In this document: positions 21,594-28,334 of the stretch, piece by piece
How the letters are laid out: each line of letters starts with the position of its first letter
Position numbering within the stretch: the stretch's first letter is position 1
Origin: RGIG8775 sp045612185
GTDB lineage: Bacteria > Bacillota > Clostridia > Oscillospirales > CAG-272
Direction: 5' to 3'
DNA length: 28,334 nt
Assembly: GCA_045612185.1 (NCBI GenBank)
Contig: JAZKYO010000147.1
Coordinates: 1 to 28,334 of the forward strand
Translations under genes and position numbers: made by a program
Notes under the pieces: generated by a model
Database searches by the model: none
Told to the model about the DNA's origin: nothing
The model's input: the letters and a program-made list of their open reading frames with translations, nothing else

Positions 21594-23276
21594 TTATATT
21601 TCCTCAAAAATCATACCCTCGGCAGCTATTATTTTACCTTCAAGCTCTCGCGCGCTGTCCGAAAAGTTTACGGTTACGCGGTATTTGTTTCCAAACACAG
21701 AGCGTTGGAGCATATAGTCGTCCGAAAGCACCTCGTAGTCGGTCATTTTAAGGGTAGCGACCTTTTCGTGCACCGTGCTTATGCGCTTGTAGCTGTCAAG
21801 GATAATCGGCTTGAGCGCCTCGTAATCCCTCATGGAGAAGGAGTAAAGAGGAGGACATCCGAAAAGACAGGCAAACAGAACCTTGCGGTTGATGAACTTG
21901 GGGGAGGACTCAGTAGAGTCACCCCAATAGGGGAAGGTGAGCAAGCAGTCGTGATAAACAAGCTCCCAAAGGGGAACGCGCCTTTCGGGACGCATCATAT
22001 TCTCAGCGATATGCTTGGTCTGCGCCTCGTTAAAGGTGTGGGCGTGCTTTCTGCCGGAGTCGGGAATTTGCAGGTTTACGGGGCTGTGCAGTCCCTCGGA
22101 ATAGGTGAGGTGGTTGACGATGCCGTCAAAACCGTTCTCTGTACCCGTAATAAGTCCCATTTTTTCCATTGCCTCAAACGCGCCATTCTTTATAACAAGC
22201 GTTTCAGCCATAGTGGAGGGGTGCGCATCGCTGTAACAAGCACCGAGACGGCAACCGTACACGTCTATAAAGCGAGCCTTGTAGTAGGGGTATTTCGCAA
22301 GAATTTGCGGAATTTCTTCCTTGATTCTCTGTGCCGCCACAACGGGGCAAAGGGTGTTCTGATGATGCATCACCCCATCAAACCCCTTGAGCGCCCAAGC
22401 CTTGGCAAGCTCGCCCGTAGGTGTTATCTGTACGCCTGCCGAATAATCCTTCATTCGTCTTGCGGTGTAGTCACAGTTGCGCGCGCGGTTGTTGGGAATT
22501 ATTGAAAGCATCTCGGGGTTAAGTACGTCGTTGTAGTTGTCATACTGGGTAGAGATGTATCCGTATTTCTTATAAAGTTCTTCAACGTACTTCGAGTCAG
22601 CCTCAAAAAATATGCCCATAAGCGCCTTGTTTACGCCGTTTTCGTAAAGCTCAGCCGCAACGCGCAGCAAATCGTCGCCCGTGGCGGGATTTACGTCGGT
22701 ATCGTAGTCGGAATACATAACCTCGTCGTAGTTGTCGTTCCACACCCAGAAAATAGCTCCGCCAAGCAGCTTTTCTATTTCGGGATTGGCTTTCAGTTTT
22801 TCGTTAAGCGTAACGGCGTTGCCCATAAGTCGGCGGTGGCAATGGCAAGCCTCGGCAAGGCTGTCGCAAACGACGTACCTGACCTTGCAAGAGGTATTGT
22901 TCTTGGTAAATACGCTCAACTTGTACCTTCCGTTTTCGGGTCTGGTATCGTAGGCGGTATAAATTCCGTTTTCAAGCGAAATAAGCAGGAATTTGCCCTC
23001 GCGTTCAACGATAACCATGCACAAAGTTCCTTGCTTGCTGTGAAAGTCGCCGAAAGCGTTTGTTATGGGAGACTCCTCGCCCACGGTAAGCGCAATACCC
23101 TCTCCCATGGGAATAAGAATTCTGTCTCCGTCGTTAAGAATCGGCGTTGGAATAGCGCCGACGGCATCAAGCTCCAAAAGCTTATTTGTCTCGCGCGGAA
23201 TAATTGCGGACGAAAAATCGAAATTAACGTTGCCGTAAGAAATAGAAAATCCGTTTTCGGTTTTATTAGAAATCAT
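21594..23276 (-). CDS. Putative glycoside hydrolase (GH101/GH129-like barrel)
   Basis: A 560-residue protein without signal peptide. An N-terminal beta-rich domain (about 1-150) is followed by a barrel-like region. This contains LGGAIFWVWND (171-181), KALMGIFFEAD (217-227), GFDGVMHHQN (298-307), RFIDVYG (335-341, Asp338), ITGTENGFDG (376-385, Glu380) and a C-terminal beta domain ending in RVTVNFSD. Asp338 and Glu380, 42 residues apart at the ends of predicted strands, are the likely nucleophile and acid/base. That spacing is close to what I recall for GH129 and GH101 alpha-N-acetylgalactosaminidases. The family assignment is tentative. A GAGGA ribosome binding site precedes the ATG. It starts 21 bases after the GNAT-fusion gene, so they are probably one operon. 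Confidence 0.65.
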   Translation of the reverse strand: MISNKTENGFSISYGNVNFDFSSAIIPRETNKLLELDAVGAIPTPILNDGDRILIPMGEGIALTVGEESPITNAFGDFHSKQGTLCMVIVEREGKFLLISLENGIYTAYDTRPENGRYKLSVFTKNNTSCKVRYVVCDSLAEACHCHRRLMGNAVTLNEKLKANPEIEKLLGGAIFWVWNDNYDEVMYSDYDTDVNPATGDDLLRVAAELYENGVNKALMGIFFEADSKYVEELYKKYGYISTQYDNYNDVLNPEMLSIIPNNRARNCDYTARRMKDYSAGVQITPTGELAKAWALKGFDGVMHHQNTLCPVVAAQRIKEEIPQILAKYPYYKARFIDVYGCRLGACYSDAHPSTMAETLVIKNGAFEAMEKMGLITGTENGFDGIVNHLTYSEGLHSPVNLQIPDSGRKHAHTFNEAQTKHIAENMMRPERRVPLWELVYHDCLLTFPYWGDSTESSPKFINRKVLFACLFGCPPLYSFSMRDYEALKPIILDSYKRISTVHEKVATLKMTDYEVLSDDYMLQRSVFGNKYRVTVNFSDSARELEGKIIAAEGMIFEEI

Positions 23277-23297
23277 AGTTTGTTCCTCAAATATTTT

Positions 23298-25541
23298 TTA
23301 GATTTTGTTGTTTTTTCGGAATAGTTTTTTAAAGAATGAAACGAGCTTGTGACCAAACAAATGGGATATTGAGTACGTGGCGGTTATGATTATTGCGAAA
23401 AAGAGAACAGATTGAACGGTGCTGACGGCTTGTTCTGAAAGCATATTATTCCATACAGCTACGTAAGCGTGGCTGTCCATAAGTGCCGAGAAAATAGTAA
23501 GTATTGAAAGAATTGCCAAAGAAAGATCCATTCTTTGCGTATCATTTCTGTCGATTATTTCGCATTTCGTATCAAAAGAAATTTGCAGCTGCTCTCTGTT
23601 TCTCGACATGTTTTCCAATTGCTCATTGATTTTAAAGGCTGTACGAAGCATATGCATTGATTTTTGAGATGACGGATAATTAACCTGCATATCCCAAAAG
23701 GCAATGGTTTTAGAATAATTATCGTAAATGCGGTCAACCTGCTTTAAAAAAGAAGTAGGACTGATAAAAGAGTCGGTTGAGTACAGCTTGACTATGGCTT
23801 GATCCGCAATAGTGATAGCCGCCTCTTCAAAAAGCAAAAGCTCAATATAGAATAGGGTAATGGTAGCTTCTTGAAGTCGGTACAAAAAGCCGGCTTTTGA
23901 CTCTTTGTCAAATTGCAGGACTACGTTGGTGTGCGCAAAAACGTGTCCTCGGTCATACTGCCCCATACCGTATTTTGAGGATATTATTTCAATCAATTCT
24001 CCGTCTATGATATTACCAAAGGACTCTCCATCCGGATATATTGACTCGGAAAACAGGAGAGAAGCAAGCTGATTATTTGAGAAAACACTCCTGTCCTGGG
24101 AGATTTTTGCGAAAATTTTAGGTGTACCTTTTTTAAATATACGGTATTTTGTTTGGAGATGATCAAAGAAATTAATCCATTGTTCACCGTCATATATCAT
24201 AATCTGGTTTCTGATTGTGTTATCCATGTAATGGCTGATAAGGAACGGCGCAGACAGTGAGCACCAGGTAACAACGGCGCAATTACTTATACAGTCAAGC
24301 GAAATATAGCAATTAACGTAGGCGGGCATTCCTATGGTTTCGGGTTCGGAATCAATGTTGTCCATTGACATTTCGTCAACTATTTTGAGGAGAAACTTTC
24401 CCATAGGATAACGCTTAATTCGGTTTTTTATGTTCGAAACGTCGTTGTTACCGTTGATTGACGAAGGAATTCCGGCTTCATATACTGTCCTAAAGTTAAG
24501 CGCATCCAAAAACGCGCGCTCATTTTCGCTACAAGTATAATCAATTTCCTTTATGAGGTTGATATCTTGGTATTCGACGGGAACGGAAACGTAAACGTCG
24601 GGGATTATTGACCATTCTGTCTTTCTGTTGACAAGCATCTCTTCAAGCAGACCGTTGGTCAAAAGCTTAGAGGGGTAGGGCGTGTTTAACACGTAATAAA
24701 GGATTGCTCCCGAAAGACGTTCGCTATTTTGAGCCATGTTTATTACTCTTTGGTAGGCGAGCAACGATTGATACTCTATTTCTACAAGCACTGCAGAGGA
24801 CATGGAATCGAAAGATTCCTCAAAAAACTTGTTTTCAAAATACTCGGCAGTTTTCACGCCAAAAACGGTATGGTGGTTTTTTATAATCTTGTGTGGAATA
24901 TTATTTGTTTCGAGAAGCTTGGTTTCCGGAACGGCAAGCCTGAAGGTGTCGTTTTCAAATACGTCTGTCGCAACGGTTTCGGGCGTGTGCAAAACCAAAT
25001 AGTATTTTTCGTCCAGAGTGCTTATCTTGAAATCACGCTTCTTGTAAATGTCAAGCGATTTCTCATTTGAGACGTCTCCCGCAAAGCAACATTCGGGATG
25101 CTTTGCCAAAATAGCATCGATAAGCGCGGAGGCGATTCCTTTTTTTCTGTACGTTTTTTTCACAGCCACAGACAGCAGAAAAATTACCGAGGCTGAGCAA
25201 TTGCTAAGTGGGGCGTGGAGTGAATCGTAATATGGCAGATTTTCCTCTGTAGTTGCGTTAAGATCAAATATTTTTAGAAACTGTTTTTCGTTTTCGGTCT
25301 TGGTTTTAGTGTAATCAAAGCAAAGAATAAAGGAGATGAGCTCGTTTTTAAGCTTCACACCGTAACAGTATCCCGATTTAAGAACAAAATTAATTGTATC
25401 GGAGAATTTATTTATTATTTCTTCTCGTCTGGTTGAGACATCGGGAAAAATTTGAGCGTAATAATGGTCATCGTAAAAACAATCGCCAAAAAGAGAGACG
25501 ACCTCGTCAAGGTTTATTTCTGACAGTTTAATAAGTTGCAT
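23298..25541 (-). CDS. GNAT acetyltransferase fused to a large unknown region and two C-terminal membrane helices
   Basis: A 747-residue protein. Residues 1-185 form a GNAT domain: LLSVAVKKTYRKKGIASALI (122-141) is the acetyl-CoA-binding motif with R132-K-K-G-I-A137, and SLDIYKKRDFKI is the typical closing segment. About 190-660 matches no family I recognise and is rich in Ile, Asn and Ser. The part just before the membrane is helical and polar (QLENMSRNREQLQ, then DRNDTQRMD). Two hydrophobic helices follow at about 672-690 and 706-728 with a basic tail (KKLFRKNNKI). The helical neck plus two C-terminal helices resembles CorA-type topology, but the GMN motif is absent. No signal peptide, so the bulk faces the cytoplasm. 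Base composition is more AT-rich than its neighbours. Confidence 0.75.
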   Translation of the reverse strand: MQLIKLSEINLDEVVSLFGDCFYDDHYYAQIFPDVSTRREEIINKFSDTINFVLKSGYCYGVKLKNELISFILCFDYTKTKTENEKQFLKIFDLNATTEENLPYYDSLHAPLSNCSASVIFLLSVAVKKTYRKKGIASALIDAILAKHPECCFAGDVSNEKSLDIYKKRDFKISTLDEKYYLVLHTPETVATDVFENDTFRLAVPETKLLETNNIPHKIIKNHHTVFGVKTAEYFENKFFEESFDSMSSAVLVEIEYQSLLAYQRVINMAQNSERLSGAILYYVLNTPYPSKLLTNGLLEEMLVNRKTEWSIIPDVYVSVPVEYQDINLIKEIDYTCSENERAFLDALNFRTVYEAGIPSSINGNNDVSNIKNRIKRYPMGKFLLKIVDEMSMDNIDSEPETIGMPAYVNCYISLDCISNCAVVTWCSLSAPFLISHYMDNTIRNQIMIYDGEQWINFFDHLQTKYRIFKKGTPKIFAKISQDRSVFSNNQLASLLFSESIYPDGESFGNIIDGELIEIISSKYGMGQYDRGHVFAHTNVVLQFDKESKAGFLYRLQEATITLFYIELLLFEEAAITIADQAIVKLYSTDSFISPTSFLKQVDRIYDNYSKTIAFWDMQVNYPSSQKSMHMLRTAFKINEQLENMSRNREQLQISFDTKCEIIDRNDTQRMDLSLAILSILTIFSALMDSHAYVAVWNNMLSEQAVSTVQSVLFFAIIITATYSISHLFGHKLVSFFKKLFRKNNKI

Positions 25542-25571
25542 AAGTGAAACCTCATATTTTTAGTTACTATA

Positions 25572-25600
25572 AGTATAACTGTTTTTTCGACTTATGTCAA
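25572..25600 (-). promoter_or_regulatory. sigma-A promoter of the GNAT-fusion operon
   Basis: On the minus strand, TTGACA (25595-25600) and TATACT (25572-25577) with a 17-base spacer lie 30 bases before the ATG at 25541. GAGG is the ribosome binding site. Confidence 0.75.
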
Positions 25601-25612
25601 TATAAAAAACAA

Positions 25613-25642
25613 ACAAATCCCCTTGTTTTCAAGGGGATTTGT
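25613..25642 (-). terminator. Terminator of the GH94 gene
   Basis: ACAAATCCCCTTG (25613-25625) pairs perfectly with CAAGGGGATTTGT (25630-25642) across TTTT. On the minus strand it is followed by TTGTTTTTTATA. It lies 17 bases after the GH94 stop codon. Confidence 0.9.
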
Positions 25643-25659
25643 GGTAATTCAATGTAAAA

Positions 25660-27912
25660 TTATACGCCCCAAACCACGTCGTATTCAGCGCCGTCGGCGT
25701 AGGGGAGATACTCGCCCTCAAAGGGCTCGCCGTTTACGGTGGTCTTTGCGCCGCGCTTGAGTGTTACGTTGTACTTGGCGTTCTTGAATACGCGGTAGCA
25801 GGAAACGTTGTCCCAATCCTTGGGAAGAACGGGCGAAACGGTAATGCCGTTTACTGTTGCTCTTACACCCATCATCTGCTCAACAGCCGCCATAAGGAAC
25901 CAAGCTACCGTACCTGTTTCGTAGTTGCAGCTTGAACGTCCGTAGTTTGCGGAACCTTCAAGCGAGTAGTAGTAGTTGGGCACGTAAAGGGGAAGCTGAC
26001 GGTTCTTCTCTACGTCGTTGTCGGGATTGACAGGGGTTGTGCGGAGAAGCGAGTCGTAAAGCTTATCGCCATCCTTGATAGCCGCGTCCGAGAAGGACTT
26101 GAACATTGTAGCGTGGCAGTACACCGCGCCGTTTTCTGTAGTACCCGATTTCTTTATACTGATTCTGCCCCAACGAGCATCCCATTCGTGGAAGGGCGGA
26201 TAGAGGAGATAAGTTCCGTGGGTTGACTTGAGGCTGTCGATAACCTTGATAACAGATTCAAGTCTTTCGCCGCGAGCCGCGCCAGCGAGTATTGCCCAAG
26301 TCTGCGCGTTAAGAAGAATTCTGTTGTTGTCAGCTGTATCAGCGAAAGCTACGCCGTTGTCGTCGTAACCACCGATGTAACGGTCACCGTTCCATGCGTT
26401 TTCGTTTACAGCCTTGTCGTAAGCTGCCCAGATTTCTTCAAGTCTCGCAATGGTCTTTGTGTCGCCCTTAGCCTCACATATCTTTTCAAACTGCTTGATA
26501 GAGTACATCATGGCAACGGTGGTCCAGGTGGATTCGCCCTTGCCCTCGCGTCCGATTCCGTTGATGGGGTCTGTCCAGTCACCGTCGTGCATAAGATTAA
26601 GACCGTGTGAGCCTATGTCGGTAGCCATGTATTCGATAGCCGCGATAAGGTGGTTGTAAACGGTGTCCTCTCCGCCGTCGATGTAGGGAACTACTCTGTC
26701 CATAATGGAAAGGTCGCTGTTCTGATTTACAAGCGCTGTGATGCAAAGCACGAGCCAAACGTCAGCGTCGCAGTGATTAACAAGGCAAAGCTTTGTGGGG
26801 GCCGATCCGTCGGTCATGTACCACTGCTTGGTGTAGCCGCTCTTCTGCTGACGGGCAACCAGCTTCATCATGTAAGGAATAGCGTTTTCGGGCTCAATTA
26901 GCGCGTAACCCATAGCGTCCTGGAACTGGTTTCTGATGGGGCAGTAGGTGCCCATGCGGTTAAGTCTTGTAAGAAGCGAGGACTGCTTCTTCATCCAATA
27001 GTTTACAAGGTGGTCGAATTCGGGATTTACTGTCGTTATGTGATACGTGGAGGTAAGCTTATCCCAGCGCGCGTCGGACTTCTTCATCTCCTCCTCAACA
27101 AAGCCGGGAACAAGCTTTGCTTTTACAGCAGCCATCTCATCCTTTGTGCAAGCTGCGCCTACGGCAATAGAAACGCTCTTGCTTTCACCGGGAGCAAGCT
27201 CAAATGTGTGCTGCATAGCGCCGATAAAGTCCTCAATCTCTGCCATAATATTCGAGCAGGCGTCGTTTTCAACCGCTACGGGAGTAACGTCGGTGAGATA
27301 TCCGCCAAAGTAGCGGTATTTGCTCATTTCGCAAGAGGCGGGCTCGGTGTCGGAGGTCATGTAGAAGTAGGCGCGCTTGCCCTCAACCTTAGCCTTTTCG
27401 TGATAGTAAACGTGGTAGGGGAAGGAATATTTCGAGATAATGCCGTTCTCGTAAACGCAGGTTCCGCCCATGGGGCTTTCGTCGGGGAATCCTACCGATG
27501 AGAAGAGCGAGAGCGAGCGGGGCTCTGCGGAATTGTTTGTAAGCGTGACAGTCCAATACTCAAGAATGTCCGATACGGGAACGAAGATTCTGATAGAAGC
27601 TTTTATGCCGTTCTTTTCGTAGTTAAGAACAGTCTTGTTGAGATAATGGTCGCAGGAATAAACGCCGTCCTCCTTGGTTGTGGTGGGGTTCCAAATCTGA
27701 CCGCTTTTTCTGTCGCGGATATAGAAGGTTCTGTCTCCCTTTGTAAAGGTTGTTTGGGCGTAGTTGATAACGAATTTTGAGGGACCCTGAAGCACCTGGT
27801 TTACAGAGGACATAAAGTTGTCGTTGTAAAGGTAGTTGGTCCAGGACGAGGGGGTTCTGGGGGTCGTTACGCTAAAGCAGCGTCCGTCAGGTGAAAAATG
27901 TCCGTATTTCAT
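25660..27912 (-). CDS. GH94 family glycoside phosphorylase
   Basis: A 750-residue protein starting MKYGHFSPDG at 27912, with GGAGG seven bases upstream. The frame is open 20 codons further, but that part overlaps the promoter. It has the GH94 layout: an N-terminal beta-sandwich (about 1-270), a helical linker and an alpha/alpha-barrel (about 300-690). Motifs are RNQFQDAMG (327-335), HDGDWTDPINGIG (442-454), carrying the catalytic aspartate of the family's GDWND-type motif, KGESTWTT, and ENGAVYCHATMFKSF. GH94 enzymes split beta-linked gluco-oligosaccharides or chitobiose with phosphate to a sugar-1-phosphate, saving ATP, in the cytoplasm. The exact disaccharide is not readable, and GDWTD in place of GDWND is a small deviation. 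It has its own promoter downstream of the GAPDH terminator. Confidence 0.92.
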   Translation of the reverse strand: MKYGHFSPDGRCFSVTTPRTPSSWTNYLYNDNFMSSVNQVLQGPSKFVINYAQTTFTKGDRTFYIRDRKSGQIWNPTTTKEDGVYSCDHYLNKTVLNYEKNGIKASIRIFVPVSDILEYWTVTLTNNSAEPRSLSLFSSVGFPDESPMGGTCVYENGIISKYSFPYHVYYHEKAKVEGKRAYFYMTSDTEPASCEMSKYRYFGGYLTDVTPVAVENDACSNIMAEIEDFIGAMQHTFELAPGESKSVSIAVGAACTKDEMAAVKAKLVPGFVEEEMKKSDARWDKLTSTYHITTVNPEFDHLVNYWMKKQSSLLTRLNRMGTYCPIRNQFQDAMGYALIEPENAIPYMMKLVARQQKSGYTKQWYMTDGSAPTKLCLVNHCDADVWLVLCITALVNQNSDLSIMDRVVPYIDGGEDTVYNHLIAAIEYMATDIGSHGLNLMHDGDWTDPINGIGREGKGESTWTTVAMMYSIKQFEKICEAKGDTKTIARLEEIWAAYDKAVNENAWNGDRYIGGYDDNGVAFADTADNNRILLNAQTWAILAGAARGERLESVIKVIDSLKSTHGTYLLYPPFHEWDARWGRISIKKSGTTENGAVYCHATMFKSFSDAAIKDGDKLYDSLLRTTPVNPDNDVEKNRQLPLYVPNYYYSLEGSANYGRSSCNYETGTVAWFLMAAVEQMMGVRATVNGITVSPVLPKDWDNVSCYRVFKNAKYNVTLKRGAKTTVNGEPFEGEYLPYADGAEYDVVWGV

Positions 27913-27943
27913 ACGATACCTCCGAAAATTATTTACTGATTCA

Positions 27944-27972
27944 ATTCTACCATATGTTGGCGACAAAGTCAA
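27944..27972 (-). promoter_or_regulatory. Extended -10 promoter of the GH94 gene
   Basis: On the minus strand, TTGACT (27967-27972), a 17-base spacer ending TATGG, and TAGAAT (27944-27949). The -35 lies 19 bases after the end of the GAPDH terminator. Confidence 0.75.
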
Positions 27973-27990
27973 TAGAAAATTTTTTCACCA

Positions 27991-28019
27991 AAAAAGCCGT
28001 CCGCATTTGCGGACGGCTT
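27991..28019 (-). terminator. GAPDH gene terminator
   Basis: AAGCCGTCCGC (27994-28004) pairs with GCGGACGGCTT (28009-28019) across a 4-base loop. On the minus strand a T run follows (CTTTTTTGG). Confidence 0.9.
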
Positions 28020-28041
28020 AAATTGTTCAATTTGTGAAAAC

Positions 28042-28334
28042 TTACGCGAGCTCAGCGAAGTACTTGATTGTACGAACCATCTGGCTTGTGTAGGAGTTCT
28101 CGTTGTCGTACCACGAAACAACCTGTACCTGGTATGTGTCGTCGTCGATCTTTGTAACCATTGTCTGGGTTGCATCGAAGAGAGAACCGTACTTCATACC
28201 GATAACGTCGGAAGAAACGATGGGATCCTCGGTGTAGCCGTAGCTTGCGGAAGCAGCAGCCTTCATAGCAGCGTTGATGCCTTCCTTGGTTACGTCCTTA
28301 CCCTTAACAACTGCTACAAGGATAGTTGTAGAAC
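28042..28334 (-). CDS. gap: Glyceraldehyde-3-phosphate dehydrogenase, C-terminal part (5' end outside window)
   Basis: The visible 97 codons (96 residues) encode the C-terminal part of the catalytic domain of a type I GAPDH. STTILVAVVKGKDVTKEGIN, AMKAAASASYGYTEDPIVSS, DVIGMKYGSLFDATQT and WYDNENSYTSQMVRTIKYF are all recognisable. WYDNE-x-SY near the end is the NAD-binding C-terminal motif. The enzyme converts glyceraldehyde 3-phosphate, NAD+ and phosphate to 1,3-bisphosphoglycerate in glycolysis. The reading frame runs off the window edge without a start codon, and the active-site cysteine lies outside. The GKDVTKEGINAAMKAAA style resembles the clade found in several Clostridia. Codon use is biased as in other highly expressed genes. 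Confidence 0.95.
   Translation of the reverse strand, partial: STTILVAVVKGKDVTKEGINAAMKAAASASYGYTEDPIVSSDVIGMKYGSLFDATQTMVTKIDDDTYQVQVVSWYDNENSYTSQMVRTIKYFAELA

Noticed and set aside
21555..22505. A 316-codon plus-strand open frame opposite the unclassified hydrolase
   Set aside because: It is antisense to a gene with good start, operon context and conserved-looking motifs, and its own start lies inside the terminator region.

Overview
The window looks like a chromosomal segment of a low-to-mid GC Gram-positive anaerobe, most likely an uncultured gut Clostridia (Oscillospirales-like). This is inferred from canonical TTGACA-17-TATAAT promoters, strong GGAGG ribosome binding sites, an NADP-type glutamate dehydrogenase, a DUF4080 radical SAM enzyme, a YlbM/TmcAL protein beside acetate kinase, and many intracellular glycoside hydrolases. 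I see no phage, plasmid, transposase, CRISPR array or tRNA gene.

Layout. Positions 1-131 are the 3' end of a 23S rRNA gene. It is followed by a terminator and no 5S gene. Positions 342-3809 hold, on the plus strand, a DUF4097 membrane-anchored beta-repeat protein, a decayed gene fragment, gdhA and an HD-domain hydrolase. Positions 3834-7967 are a minus-strand operon of two paralogous cytoplasmic GH36-type alpha-galactosidases. Divergent from it is a B12-binding-domain radical SAM protein (8110-9567). Positions 9642-13054 read on the minus strand: a DUF4886 lipoprotein, a three-helix PQ-loop-like membrane protein, an alpha/beta hydrolase, and then a GH43 enzyme with its own promoter. A LysR regulator is divergent from that operon (13186-14043). 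Acetate kinase (minus) and TmcAL (plus) are divergent at 14080-16576. A small conserved protein and two tandem MgtC/SapB membrane proteins follow on the plus strand to 18393.

Positions 18435-20252 (minus) encode a secreted LamG-calcineurin phosphoesterase. Its C-terminus carries the sequence GIIGGADGPTAIF, known from Na+-pumping decarboxylase beta subunits, next to a single membrane helix and a basic tail. Its promoter spacer and -35 box lie inside a large inverted repeat, and a DeoR-family regulator gene is divergent from it. Positions 21129-21593 contain no gene. This stretch holds a 237-bp multi-hairpin palindromic element with 20-bp imperfect terminal inverted repeats, an orphan terminator-like hairpin and a second GC-rich repeat-like fragment. 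The rest of the window is on the minus strand: an unclassified GH101/GH129-like hydrolase, a GNAT acetyltransferase fused to a long unknown region and two C-terminal membrane helices, a GH94 phosphorylase, and the 3' end of a GAPDH gene.

Together the genes describe a carbohydrate fermenter. It takes up oligosaccharides, cleaves them inside the cell (GH36, GH43, GH94 and the unclassified GH), passes sugars through glycolysis (GAPDH) and makes ATP and acetate (AckA). DeoR- and LysR-type regulators sit beside some of the sugar or surface genes. The most unusual items are the decarboxylase-like C-terminal tail on the secreted phosphoesterase, the GNAT-membrane fusion protein and the palindromic element.
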